From Calcarisporiella thermophila CBS 279.70 (Eukaryota; Calcarisporiellomycota): 64,000 bases of DNA. This document shows positions 35,834 through 48,310 of this stretch, one piece after another; within the stretch, counting starts at the first letter, position 1, and the number at the start of each line of letters is the position of its first letter. The notes beneath the pieces were generated by a model. That model was not told where the DNA came from, did no database searches, and saw nothing but the letters and a program-made list of their open reading frames with translations. Location: positions 1,169,192 through 1,233,191 of the forward strand of contig NW_027192193.1 in assembly GCF_041956535.1 (NCBI RefSeq), written 5' to 3'. The position numbers and the translations under genes are program-made.

Positions 35834-36734
35834 AAGAAACGAGCATGGACAGCGGACGCGAGCTTAGGTTGCTATGTACTCAAACCTCTTATACAGTTTT
35901 GTGGCAATATCTTTTCCTATAAATAATAAACTTGAGAGCATGGTCTATTTTGTGTCACGCTGAGACCATATAGTATAAAATTATTGCACGCGATTGGGTG
36001 CAGGTCAGTCTTTCTCCACAAAGCAAAGTAGTTTATATTGGAGAAATAATGTTCGACGTGGTTACTCCTAGAAAGTCGCTAATAAGTGAGTCCTCCAATG
36101 AGGGCGACAGCCATTGAGCGGATTGAAGAATGGGCGCGGTCTCAACGGCGACTATGAAGTTTTCCTTGGGTAAAGCCTCCAAATTCTTGTTTATACGACG
36201 AAAATTCGAGGGAAAGGAGCTTAAACAAAAAGTTCGAGCATAATAATACAACGGGATTTAAGTTGATTAATTTACAATTACACAGACACGTAAACAGCAT
36301 TCCACCGATAAAATCCATATTTACCAACCGTGTACTGGGACGAGAGAAAAAAAAATTGCTTTGCGCGACACATGGTGATTTCCGCGGAGACTTTAATTTT
36401 GAAGCGTGAAATAAGGCCATCGATATCATTTAACCTTAACCTGCAATACGATTCGAATTTATATTTTTCTTTTGCTTATTTTATTAAGCTTATACAACCC
36501 CTTCCCCCTTTACCCCACTCGTTCGTTCTTTTTCGCTCTTTCTTTCTTTTTGCCCATACTCTCTCGTTATATTATCTCCTCTCAGATATATAATTGTAGA
36601 ATATCCCTTTTTTCTAGTGTTATGTATCCCTTCTAATAATACATTGTTATTTTACTCTCTTTCCCACCTAATATATACCTTTAACAGACACTCATTAGTT
36701 TATGTTACATATATCCTAATAATTCCCCCCAGCA
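35834..36734. other. Spacer before the giant DUF3712 gene
   Basis: 900 nt. The last 250 nt are strongly pyrimidine-rich on plus (C/T runs at about 36495-36600), a common promoter/leader pattern in fungi. No gene was recognised. Confidence 0.45.
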
Positions 36735-39700
36735 ATGGACTCTGACCACAATCTAACGAACCCGGCGACGATGCGCCAACATATCACCCACGACGATGAC
36801 AGCCATATCGCTGAAGAGAAATATGGCCTGCAACCGAACCGACCCCGCTTCTACAAAACAAAACGCTTCTGGATTATATTTGGCGTTGTATCCGCAGTGG
36901 TTCTCGCTGTTTTTCTATTGCTGCTCTTTTTAGTAATTCTTCCCGCGGTGCGACGCGACCCTTTCAACAGCGTCAATTTTGATGTCTCTTCCGCCAACGT
37001 CTCCACCAAGGACGGCTCTATTGCTATTCAGATGTCTGCCAGCTATAACAACAATGGTAAGCCTTTCTCACCGTGACCTAAAGTAAAGTACTGTGGCCCC
37101 TACAACATGCTCAAATGACCTCACTCATGCCTTCTAGGTCCTTTTACGGGTAAGATGGCGTTTAAAGAGCCAGTCGCTGTGAGCTTTGATGGAAAAGCCT
37201 TTGCTCGCCTCAACAATTTACCCACCGTCGACGTGACCTCTGGCAATGGCCTACTCTTGTCCAATACCGCTCTTGAAGTTACCGACAACTCAGCTTTCAA
37301 AGAATTTGCGAAGAAGCTCATTATTTCGGAACAAGTGTCTTGGCACCTCTCTTCTACCGTAGAGCTCAGTGAAGAAGGAAAGGAGCCAAGAACCATTCAA
37401 TTTGAGAAGGAACTACCAATTGCAGGTAACCACTTCATTCCCGCCTTTTTCACAAATTGAATTGAATTTCACTTTAAATTTTCACTACTCTATGCAGGTT
37501 ACAACGGCTTAGACATATCTGTCTCTAGTTTCCAGATGCAGGGTAATGACTCGATGCGCTGGTCAGCCAACGTCGTTTCACGATCGCCCATTAGCCTTCT
37601 GCTTGGAAATGTTTCAATGGATGTATCCTATGGTAATATTCGCATGGGGAATCGTAAGTATTACTGCTCTACCCGACATTAAAATAGACTTAAAGGGTGC
37701 TCATTCTTCTTCCTATTCTCTTCCAAAGTGAATATGCAGGATCTCTTCGTTGGTTACGGAAACAATACAGTCAATATTGTTGGTAACTTGGTCCCTCAAG
37801 GAACTGAGGCTGATCTTGAGCAGCTTGGCTTCTTCTTTAGCGACCTATTTGCTGGACGACGGGTGGTTACCACCGCTATTGCCAATTCCCTCCCCTCTAG
37901 CGACCCAAATCTTTCCCCGGCTTGGGTTGGAGAAACTCTCAATGGTCTTCGCATGAACCTTGGTTTCCAGACGCCCAGACCTCTTGAAATCATCAGCAAC
38001 ATTACGGTTGGTTATTTGAGAATGGAGTTTCACCCTGATAAACCCTACATCCCGACCACTTCAACAGAGTATGGAATCAATGCGGTCGTAACTGTTCCGT
38101 TTGGGTTCTCCATTGATATTTCCGAGGTTAAACAGGATATAATGGTTTACACCGAAGAGGTTGGTGCCTTGGCAACGATTAACACTGATTGGGGGAAAGC
38201 ACGTAACAACACTGAAATCAAACGTGTTGAATTGTCCATGCCTGCTTCGCCGTTCAAAGTACTACCCGGCAAGGAGCAAGCATTCACCGATTTTGTAGAG
38301 AAACTCACCCTAGAGTCAGAAGCCAATATTACACTTGCGGGCAACGCCACTGGCAAGGCTAAGACGCCCATTGGCACTGTTACGCTTCGAGATCTTCCAT
38401 TCGCTGCCAATGTGACCCTCTACGGTAATTATCAATTTGAAGGACTTTCCCATTGATATTAGATCATTTCATGACGACGTGTATCGATACTCTAGGTCTC
38501 GATGGTCTAGAGCATCCTCCTCCAAAGGTTCGAGGTCTTGATGTGGTTGGCGGAACAAAGAAAGGATTGCTAACGAAGATTGACACTCAAATTAAAAATC
38601 CAAGCAATTTGGAAATTGCTATGAACTCGGATGTGAGGACCAATATGGAATACGAAGTAAGTTTAGGTTATTTCAGCTTCAAAAAGATGTTGGAATATCC
38701 ATTTATATTCTTGTATTTTATTAGGGCCGAGAGCTTTCTGAGGTGGTCATGCCTGATCTCGAGCTTAACCTTGGCAATAATAAAGTGATAGCCGAAACGA
38801 CATTTGACCCTAATGCATCTCAAGAGGGCAAGAAGTTGCTAGAGACCTATCTGGCAGGACAAGACAACGATGTCGTCATTAAGGGCAAGAAGCACGCAAC
38901 CGATGTCGAATCGTTGAACCAAGGCCTTGCTAAGATAAATGTCGGCACCGTACTTCCGGGACTGGGTGAAAAGCTCCTCAAATCAGCGAAGCTCATCATT
39001 TTACCGGAAACCCCGAAGACCAAGGTTGCAAAGACTATTGTGCAAGTAAACAATCCATTTACCGCCACCCTCCAGCTCCTCAAGGTCAAATCCTTGATCA
39101 CCAACTTCGGTATCCCAGTTGGTACCATGAATGTGGATAAGTCTGGCGATCCGATCGTGTTGCCAGGTCATAAGGTCACTGAAACCACTCTCCCGTTGAC
39201 TATGAATCTGGAGATGAGCTCCATCATTGGCATTCTACGAAAGAATGCCATTCGTGCTGGGCTCGATGTTCGCCCACTTGATGAATTACTCAAACTAGGC
39301 GGTATTCCCATTGGCGGCCAAGACGGAAACGACAGGAGACTGGCAAAACGGGGTATATTTGATGGATTCAATATTATCGAGTTCACGAAGAAGGCCCTTG
39401 GACATATCAAAGTTTTCGTCGAAATGGAGATTGGCCTCCGCGTCGATGAGTATGAGACGCAAGTGCATTACGAACAGACTAATGTCGATGCTTACACTGA
39501 TGATTCCGTCGCTATCCTTATCCCTATGATCGGAATGCCAATCATCCAAGCTATCCTTAACCGTTCTGTCCTCGGTATCAATTTTGCCATCATTCAAGAT
39601 CCCGCCAACAATAAATTCAAAGCGAAGATGAAAGGCTCTGTCACCAACACTGGTCCGATCGATGCTTTAATTCATTTCAACGAACCTTTGAATATTAACT

Positions 39701-41718
39701 GGAATGGCAAGAATATCGGAGCAGTCAACATGCCAGATCTCAAGGTGGTAGCAGATAAGGGCGCAGACATTGATCTTGTTGCCGATGTGACTGTAATCGA
39801 TGCTGCTGCACTGGAAGCCTTTTCCAAGCACCTCATTGCCAACCCCTCATTCGATTGGGCCCTTGAGTCCAACAATCTGAAGATCACTTCTCTCGGAGCC
39901 ACCTTCGAGGGAGCCAAGCTTAGCAAGAAAGTTACCCTCAAAGGTATGAACGGATTGCCAAAGGGAGCGGAGATCGAGAAGTTTGATCTCCCCGGCGCCG
40001 ATAAGGATGGAATCATTATTGAATCTGTTGCCAAGCTCGAAAATCCTGGTGACATCGGTCTCACAGCCCAGGAAATGAAATTCAAACTCTTCTTCTCAGA
40101 GATACAAATCGGTTTTCTCAAAGCAATCAACCAAGTTCTTTTACCTGGCGCTGAGAGTCATTTGCAGCTCTCGGGTCGTATCGCGCCTGGTGTTCCCAAA
40201 GATATCCTCAGCAAGCTTTTCAAACTATTCCTGAGCGGTCAAAAAGTTCCGATGACAGTAGTCGGTGAGGAAGCAGTTGGTCCGGAGGGCCGTGTGAATT
40301 GGCTCTCAAATGCCCTACAAACACTGAAGCTTCAAGTAACTTTGAATGGAATTCCCAACTTCAAGCTGATCGATTCGATTACAATGAGAGACATGAACAT
40401 GGTACTTACACAGCAGACTGCCTGGAACCCAGAAACAAAATCCGAAGTGACCGAAGCTGTCTACAAGGTCCCATTCAAGTTCCCAGTCGATGTAAAAGAG
40501 ATTGAACAAACAGTTTCCATTGTGGACGGAGGAAAAAACATCACCGGGTTCTACTTGCCGCGTAAACAAGTAACTTCGATTTTACAACCTGACGGTGGAC
40601 TTATCAAATTCTCTTGGGGCCCACTTCCACTAGTGGTACCTCCTGATCAACACGCAGGATTTAGCAAATTTCTTTCTGATATTACGAATGAGGCATCGAA
40701 GAGTTTCAAACTTGTAGGGCTTGCTGATGCTCTAGCATCCACGGCTGCTGGTGATGTAGAATTGAATAAGGTTCCCTTTGACGTCGATACCACTATTGCT
40801 GGCCTAGCAGGGCTCAAAAATCCTCCACCACAGCAGATTAGTAAAGTGACACTTGGTGGGAATTTCCCTTTCCCTACTTGTGGTGGAGCGGGAAGAGGCT
40901 TGTATGCTAATGTGCAAATTCGGCTTCACAATCCGAGTCAAATTACTGTAACAATGGGAGAGCTATATTTCAAGACCCTTTGGACACATTCTAGCGGAAA
41001 GACTTATATCGTTGGACCCACTAAAGTGAATGCTATCGGCGGTGGCCCGCTCACACTAAAGCCTGGGCCTAATGATGTTCAGGCTACTACTAACGCGTGT
41101 GATGTTTTTGATCCAAGTTTCCATGGTCCTATTGTTAATGAATTTTCTCTGATGATGATAAGGAAGGGGGTTACACTCACCACCGTCGGCTACACTGACT
41201 TCAATCCACCATCAACTAACATACCGTCACTTCAGGAAGCAATTTCCAAAATAAGCTTGACACTGAATATAGTTGCGAATCCTACCCTTGGGTTGCTCCC
41301 AGAATTCAATTCCTCTGCACTCCCTAGTGCGACCACTAATATCTCTTCCACAGCTCTGAGCGCCACCTCCCTTCCCACCGCGAATTCAACCGCAATTCCT
41401 ACAAGCAGCGAAGACACTCCTTCAAATACGAGTGGCTCGACCTCTGAGACTAGTCCCACAAAATCTCCTACCTCTTCAAAGAATGAACCGACCAGTACAC
41501 CGAAAGAAACTCCACCTTCTAAGGAAGTCCCCAAGCCCTCAATAACTCTATCATCCACAAACGTCACTCACCTTACAAAAGAGACGCAAAAACTTGGAGA
41601 ACAGCTCGTAGGATATGAGCAAAAGACATCCTCAGCCTCGCTTAATATCTGGCACAATATCACCTTTGCCTTGCTCTATTTATGTTCTCTTGGCCTTCCT
41701 TTGCTATTACTATTCTAG
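36735..41718 (+). CDS. Giant DUF3712-repeat membrane/surface protein
   Basis: Six exons (36735-37056, 37138-37425, 37498-37653, 37729-38424, 38496-38656, 38725-41718) give 1538 aa. A cytosolic tail of about 45 residues precedes one membrane segment (FWIIFGVVSAVVLAVFLLLLFLVILP, residues 45-70). The exterior part is a string of diverged repeats of the DUF3712 type (LEA-like beta sandwich). Recurrent elements are LPFAANVTLYG...GLDG, GGTKKGLLTKI, IKNPSNL/LENPGDI and a conserved asparagine-proline turn. Residues about 1410-1500 are Ser/Thr/Pro-rich and end in a hydrophobic tail (LYLCSLGLPLLLLF) that may be a GPI signal. Function is unknown in any fungus as far as I know; a cell-surface or vacuolar role is inferred. 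A broken relative lies at 50.3 kb. Confidence 0.87.
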
Positions 41719-42589
41719 TGAGGAATTGTATTGACTTTCTTATCCTTTATGATCGTTTTGAATTGATCCATAAAATTACACTTTATTTATATCTCTATAT
41801 AATTTCAGCTGCGTTCGGGAATTTCCTTTTATCTTTTCTTTTGAAATCTAAATAGTGAGAATACACGAAGTAATATGTCTTATGCTATTCTAAAATCAGC
41901 TATGTCTAGATTAATTCGTCGCTTTCTTCCACTGCTCAAGCACTCGGCCCAGAAAGCCCAATTGTCTCGCTCCCTGAACTGGTTAAAAAAAAAATATTAC
42001 TTGATTACTAGAATTGCAATTCACAAATTATATCATAATGTAATGTCGTAGATTCGGTTAAAAGATTATATATAACCCGGAAAGCTATTTAAACTGATTG
42101 CTTGTATTAATATCCTTGCGATGGGTTTAATAGCGAATAGTAATGGATGAATCCACAAGTTTACCATAGCTCATGAATATTTTCAGTTTCCTTAGTAGTG
42201 TCATCTTTACCCCGTTTTTTATATTCTAATGGCAATTTGCCTTTATAATACCAGTAAAATTAATAAAGGCAGTTTAATATTTGGATAACGAGGGAAGGAA
42301 AAAAACAATCAAAGGGGGACGAGATATGGTATTGGAACTGTAGTGGACGAAAAAGAGAGAAAGCGTAAAGGAAAATAAAGAAGGTAGCAAGGATAAGACT
42401 AAAATTTTAAAATATATAACAATGTATTTTTAAGTCATTAGAGGTTATAGATGTCAATTAAATGAGCGGAATGGAATAGAAAAAGATTGAGTAAAACACA
42501 CAAATAAAGATAGAAGTTCTGCTATAAAAAGAAAAGAAAAAGCACAAATACAATCTACAGTAAACTTGCGATCAGTCCTTACAGTTTAA
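41719..42589. other. Convergent 3' spacer
   Basis: 870 nt, AT-rich, between two converging genes. Nothing recognised. Confidence 0.5.
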
Positions 42590-44090
42590 TCAGTAAAAAG
42601 TCGCAGTTTTGTCGCGTGGAAGCGGGGGTTCATTATTCTGACGCCATGGAGAATTGCCAGGTGCATATATACTTGAAGCCCTTACCGGCACACCACTGCC
42701 TCTATCAGACCTGTCGTTCACGAGAGTATTCGTGTCATCATGCTCGATTGGATTCACTACTGGCATGATGCATACCATGGGAAAGAATCCCTGTTGAGAG
42801 GTAGTAAGATGTATGCCTAATGCCCATCCATCGTCGAACACTCTTTCTACGACAAGACGATCTCCAGGTACGAGCTGTATCTCATCCTCCATTTGTGGGT
42901 CGTACGCATGGCACGCTTCATATTGTTTTCTATCGCCATCTACACCCCCAATATTCATCATTGCTAAATTATCTTCTCTGCCTGCTGTTACCAATCCGAT
43001 ATTTTCCGTCCCTCCCGCGTCTTTACCCGCATTGGCAACACCTGTTTCTCCAAACTCATTCATCTTCGCAGCTGAATCATATGAGCTTGCACTCTTGTAT
43101 GTCCCAAGGAAGCCGCTTTGTGGGATAGATGGTGAGAGGTGTGAACCAACTGTACGTCGACGACGACGTAAACGAACAAAAGCAAATATTCCACCAAGTA
43201 CTACTAAAATTCCAATAACGATGCCAATAATAGCTCCAATTGAGAGTCCTCTTCCAACAGGCTTAGACGCCAATTCGCATGCCGCCTTAACGTTTGCTTG
43301 TTGGCAACAGGAATTCAGGTTGGGGTTGGAGCCACTGCATAGAAGACAAAGACCAGCATTATCATAAGAAAATCCTAAGTGCATAAATAAACTTATGAGT
43401 ACATTCCGTCATAAAATTAAATTACTTTTCAGTATTATTCCGTTATTTACCGCAGTTATTCGGTTCATTTAAAGCTGCATCTGTACATAGTGATTGTGTT
43501 CCATTAAGTCCAGGCCAACCACATATACCCCAGAGGGCGTTAACCGTTCCAGTTCTGCCAGCACTACTTCCTGGGCACAGAGTTGAATTATTCGCAATGT
43601 CCTCTACATTTTTGGCAAATATTCTACAACTATTTGAACATAGAGGATTCGGTTGTTGCTTGCGATTGTCTTGGGAACACTTATTCGATTTTTCATGCCG
43701 TGAAATTAATGCACATAAGATCGACGTTGTGTATCGTGCATAGGTATTGGAAGCGGCAAGATTAGGGCATGCAAGATTTCCATGCCATAATTCAGACGTT
43801 AGCCCATCGGAACGCACATATGAATTAAGGGCATTATCAAACTGTGATGTGTCTCGTACGTCATCGAGATCAAGAGAACTAAAAGGTGATATCAAATCCA
43901 CTGCATTTGATATGTAGAAGTCGCCGAATTCGGGACAAGCATTACTTCGGGAGATGAGTACGCACTGCGAATCGGGTGGCTGCTGCTGTGCATCAGCTGG
44001 GAGAGGAGAAAAAAGAAGGAATGAGAGGAGAATGGATTTCGGTAGTGCGTGCCAGCGCAGTCCCGCGTTTGGCATCACAAGTGCTCGCAT
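42590..44090 (-). CDS. Secreted-ectodomain, single-pass SH3 protein
   Basis: Two exons on minus (44090-43451, 43374-42590) give 474 aa. A signal peptide (SILLSFLLFSPLPADA, ending about residue 35) leads a Cys-rich exterior domain (about 36-255) with several Asn-x-Ser/Thr sites. One transmembrane helix follows (IGAIIGIVIGILVVLGGIFAFV, about 259-281) and then an Arg-rich stop-transfer. The cytosolic part ends in an SH3 domain (about 362-418; AYDPQMEDEIQLVPGDRL, DDGWALGIH, QQGFFPMVCI) and a proline-containing tail. The plan resembles fungal Fus1-like and other membrane SH3 sensors that link the cell surface to actin or MAP-kinase scaffolds. The ligand of the ectodomain is unknown. Confidence 0.85.
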
Positions 44091-44787
44091 GTTTACGATG
44101 GGAATTTTTTTTACTCAAAAAAAAATTCTCTACTTGTGTCAGTGACAATAACAAGAGTAAGAAACAAAAATAGCCAGAGCAATCCGCAAAAAGAGTGGAT
44201 AATATCCAATTGAGTACATTTTCCAGAACTTTTCTCCATAGGGTAGGTTAGGAAGGACTCTCTGAAACTATTCTTGAATTCGCGTTGGGGATTCGGTAGG
44301 GCAAAGCGCAGTGTGAGGTGTGAGAATATTGGCGAGAAGAGGCCACGTGGATGACTCAGATTCTAACAATAGCACCGACATAGATAGAAGTACCGGTCGG
44401 GGCTGCATCCTTGTACGCACTGCAAAACGCTGGTAAAGTTTGGGCAGCGACTCGAGCTCAGGCGGATAGAGAACACGAGAGACGGCATGGGGGAACAGGA
44501 GATTGCGGAGAATCGCGATTATCAAATTGTGAGAAATATGATACGAGATTTGGGTTGAAGAGCAGGGTGGAAAAAATGCAAATAGGTGGCTTGTTTTGGC
44601 CTCTGCTCAGTATCGGCTTTCCCACTCTAATATTTTTTTAGGGACCTTAATCCCCACTTTTCTCACAACCATAATTATTCATTTCATTAACTTAAACTCA
44701 CATTAAGGCTTCCTATTCCTTTGGCTCCCATTACTCTACTCTACCGTAAGAACTAGGTACTCACCTCCTTTGTATTTTGCCATTGCA
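44091..44787. promoter_or_regulatory. Divergent promoter region
   Basis: About 700 nt between two divergent genes (SH3 protein on minus, disordered protein on plus). One 85-codon minus frame (44268-44525) lacks recognisable motifs and is probably chance. No operator was recognised. Confidence 0.4.
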
Positions 44788-45489
44788 ATGGACCTGGAAA
44801 TAGAATGGTCAACTTTTCCAGACCCTGCCCAATACTCTGGCCCCTACACCACATTACTGGATGAATTGGGTGAGAGAAAACAAGAGCTATACGATCACCC
44901 AATCTTTCAAGAAGATGAATTGTTCGTTGAAGACATCGATGAAGATCTTGACTCTACCACTGGATATATGAGTCGCCTAACACTAGGCCTTCCACCTTCT
45001 CCCCCCACCCCCATCCTTATTAAACAATCCCCGCATTCTACCAACAATAACGCTGAAACAATCTTCCACTCTCTATCGTTATCATTACCCACACCTCCTT
45101 CACCGCCACCGCCAGTATTGCGTCCCTTTCGACCGGATGGTACAACCCTTACAGGACTTGATGGTGATGAGTGGCTAATTCCACTCAGTCTCCCGGCTAC
45201 AACCCAATACTTAAATCCAAATACCCGCTCAAGGAGAACAAGGTCTAGAAGAGCAAGTATGCCCTCCGATTTATATAAAATATCCAAACCTCGTAAGTCT
45301 TGCCTTGTGCGAAGAGAAGGATGGGCAGGAGGCGGAGGAGGAGGAGGAGGAGGAGGAAGAGAGGTAGGAAAGGGGAGAAGGAGCGGAAAAAAGCGAGTAA
45401 GTTTCGGGCAAGAAGTGGTGGTTATCGGCGAAGTGGAAGAGGAAGAGGAAGAAGAGGAAGAGGACGATATGGAGGAGTTCTTGTTATAG
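44788..45489 (+). CDS. Disordered acidic-tailed protein with PP1-docking-like motif
   Basis: Single exon, 233 aa, from the first ATG in the frame. I do not recognise the family. The N-terminus is acidic (QEDELFVEDIDEDLD), the middle Pro/Ser-rich. Near the C-terminus RKSCLVRREG is followed by a run of Gly (about 45325-45357), then KKRVSFGQEVVVIGEV and a Glu/Asp tail. KRVSF fits the RVxF consensus by which many proteins dock on protein phosphatase 1, and the paired KSCL...RVSF pattern occurs in several fungal proteins. Inference: a PP1 regulator or target. The Gly and Glu runs are GGA/GAG repeats, and their antisense is open too (shadow frames). Confidence 0.6.
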   Translation: MDLEIEWSTFPDPAQYSGPYTTLLDELGERKQELYDHPIFQEDELFVEDIDEDLDSTTGYMSRLTLGLPPSPPTPILIKQSPHSTNNNAETIFHSLSLSLPTPPSPPPPVLRPFRPDGTTLTGLDGDEWLIPLSLPATTQYLNPNTRSRRTRSRRASMPSDLYKISKPRKSCLVRREGWAGGGGGGGGGGREVGKGRRSGKKRVSFGQEVVVIGEVEEEEEEEEEDDMEEFLL

Positions 45490-45778
45490 CATTTTTTTTT
45501 TAAATAGTTATTATGTATATGTACATTTCCGTTTCCTTTTTTTTCCTTGCTTTTATTTGAGAAGAACAATTTGAGAATACCTGACGAGGGATATTTTCTG
45601 TTTGTAATATATACTTTTTGTCATTTATTATGAACATATTTCGAAGCACCTGCTCCATAATAAGGTGATACAATATGTATACAAAGCGATTAGTGAAGAA
45701 TTAATAAGAACACAATCGATCCCTCCAAAATCTGGTAAAATAGCCAATGGAATTATAAATAGATAGGATAAATACTTT

Positions 45779-47041
45779 TTAAGTGAAGAAATGCGTAAAC
45801 ATCCGGCTTTCTTCGTGTACGGCCATCTCACTTGCTTTATACTCGTTCAGCTCTCTCTTGATCTGCATGATTAGACTTGCGTTTAGTTTGGCGAAAGTGG
45901 CAGTGTTGTCCGAGTGACGGTCATACAGACTCGGAGGGTATGTTTCATATACACTAACTTTATCGCTGAATTGGAGGTGCCGCCGTAAAGAGGTACTGAA
46001 TGTGGAGGAGTTAAAGGAACTGGAAAGCGAAGGTGAAGCAGGAGGTGTGTATATTTGGGAATTAGTGGAATTATTAAGGAAACTATTTATAGAGAGACAT
46101 TAGGTATAAGTTCCATACAACTCAATAGAGGTTGAAGCGCAATTTATGCATACCTATGCAGCTCCTCCAACTCATCAAGTTCAAAATCTATAAATTGAGC
46201 GATTCTTTTCGGAAGTTGTGCTGGTTGGAGTAGTGATTGGGGAGAGCGAGCTGTTTAAATTGATAGCAATGTGTATAATAGAATTAGGCCACAAACTATC
46301 CATTAAAAAGCATGATGTATAGATATACCATGGGTATCTACGATAGCGCCACCGATACTCTCACGTTCTTGTCCTGGTATATATCTATTCGCATCCTCTG
46401 TTACCCGTGAAGGGCTTTTTGCTCGGCCATTCAGTGGTCGTGGTATATACTCCCATTCATCCTCTTCGTCCTCTTTACTTTTATCTCTTCTTGACTCATT
46501 CTCTTTCCCACTTTTGCTGTTTTTTGAAATACTATTATCGTTTCCTTTTATACTCAAGACACGCCGCAGCCTTCGTGAAAACGACCATTTATTTGCCGAT
46601 TGCCTTTTACTTGTAGATGTACGCGGCTGAGGTGAGTTATTTATATTGGGAAGTAAGAGATGAAGTGGTATATCGTCGTCATCGTCTTCTTTGTGACTAT
46701 TATCACAAGCGAGAGGTTGGGCTTTGCATAAGTTGTCGCAAGGTTTATTTTGCACATTGGGCGAAGAAGAAGGCGGAGACATGGTCGAGATATCAAGTTG
46801 GTCAGTATTAGAGGGCTCAACAGAAGATTCAAAAGGCTATAGAGAGAAATGGTCAGAGCCTCGATCAGCACATTGATTGACCGTAAGGTAATGAAAAGGA
46901 TAGCCAGGAAATACTTACTTTCTGAGCGAGAAAGAACAGGTCGATGGATTGTACGAGCGAGTCGCTCTGTTCAAAACTCAAAGGCCCTAGCCTGAAGCTA
47001 TCGGTCGCTGACGAGGAGGTGCCTGGAATTGCGGCCGACAT
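45779..47041 (-). CDS. Disordered protein with conserved-looking C-terminal motif
   Basis: Four exons on minus (47041-46919, 46836-46329, 46250-46154, 46082-45779) give 343 aa. Most of the chain is Ser/Asn/Asp-rich and probably disordered, with a basic patch (KWSFSRRLRRVLSIKG) and an acidic EDEWEYIPRPL segment. The last 75 residues look structured and conserved: LQFSDKVSVYETYPPSLYDR, then LIMQIKRELNEYKASEMAVH ending EESRMFTHFFT. I recall a similar tail (a KVSV-type strand, a YDR motif, an amphipathic helix with ELNxxK, then THFF) in other fungal proteins of unknown function, but cannot name the family. KVSVYE could also act as a PP1-type docking strand. It lies divergent to the TRIC-like gene across 279 nt. 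Confidence 0.7.
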
Positions 47042-47320
47042 TGCGAGTTAAGTCCCAAAGATATAGATATGTCAGCGGTAGCAGATAGTGGACGCTGAGC
47101 GTGTGAAGAGGCCGGACTGGAAAAGGTAAATGGGCCTATTTTTTTCCTTCTATCTCTTTAGTTTTTGCTTGCAGAATGAAACAAAGGACATGAAATTTTA
47201 TTTTCAACGGCCGAGTGCCAAATTTCAAAAATATTTTCAGCGCCATTCCCCAAATGTCCGATCAAATCCATCGTCACGCGTTTTGTCTTTTTACCCTCTT
47301 TCGCATTAAGAAATAAACTA

Positions 47321-48310
47321 ATGTCAGTTCTCTCTCATATTGCCACCACCATCATTTTTCCTCTCCAATCGGCAACCTTGCCTTTGTTCCACTTCCCATT
47401 GCTCTCTGCGCTGCATGGCATCCGAGTTGCGCTCGAATTTAGACGCTCGCTAGAACAAAGCGGCACGCGGAGAGAGATCGGATGGCTACAAGGATTTTTC
47501 GCGATAATGGTTGCATCGGTCGGGGGAAGCACAACATCTGGTATAAACTACGGTTAATAACCTTTATATAATGACATGATCCTAATGCCTTTTAGAATGT
47601 AGCTATTTTAATGGGAATACCTCCTGGGTGGCTTGCATCTAATACAGTTTTACCAGCTTATGCGTAAGAAATAATCAAATCAGTTTGCAAGATTCTTTAT
47701 TCGATGCTTAGTTTCCCATTCTGCACATTTTAGCGCTACCTATTTTGCCGTATTCTACCTTCCCGGAGTATATCCTGTACTCCTTCGCGTTCGTCCACTT
47801 CTCGATCCGTTCTTGATCTCTGCGGATGGCCTTACTCGCTTTTCTGCTATTACCAGTTTTGCCATCGATGCTTGTCATTTCCGGCCAGAAGTAGCTCCCC
47901 GTTTGGGAGGTAGTTGGATTGCGATGCTTGTTTGCGGAACCATAGCCGGCTGTGGAGGAGGCCTTTGGAATGACGCTCTACAATTGGGCAGCGCTCACTG
48001 GGGTCTGAGAACACCGCGAGGATTCAAAACGCCTACGTGGGATATGGCTGCCGCATTCTTGACTGCTGCTTGCTATACTTTCTACAGCATGCCAGAGATT
48101 TTAAGGTTTGAGACCAAAGGCGCCGCGTCACTCGAAGAAGCAAAAGCATTGTCTGCCTTTGTGATGGTAGGAATTCTCCTTGGACGATGGGCACTTGTGA
48201 ATTTTAGCAGATTATTTGCAGGCCCTTCAGTACCGATAGTAGATGCAAAATCTGGAGAAAAGGCCGCAAAGCAAGATGTAAAAAAGCCTGAGGCAAAAAA
48301 ACGAAAATGA
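47321..48310 (+). CDS. TRIC-like ER cation channel
   Basis: Exons 47321-47540, 47603-47663 and 47734-48310 give 285 aa, close to animal TRIC channels. Several hydrophobic segments are visible. The family-like core is a first helix pair (PLLSALHGIRVALEF), then GSTTSAILMGIPPGWLASN and YAATYFAVFYLPGVYP, followed by a glycine-rich segment (WIAMLVCGTIAGCGGG) and two more helices. TRIC proteins are trimeric monovalent-cation channels of the ER/SR that balance charge during calcium release. The C-terminus is Lys-rich and ends KKRK, which fits a di-lysine ER-retrieval signal (Lys at -3 and -4). The assignment rests on topology and motif resemblance. Confidence 0.65.

Noticed and set aside
44907-45569. 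220-codon minus frame opposite the Gly/Glu-run gene
   Set aside because: Antisense of GGA/GAG repeats gives Pro/Ser runs; the plus-strand frame has the more meaningful KRVSF motif.
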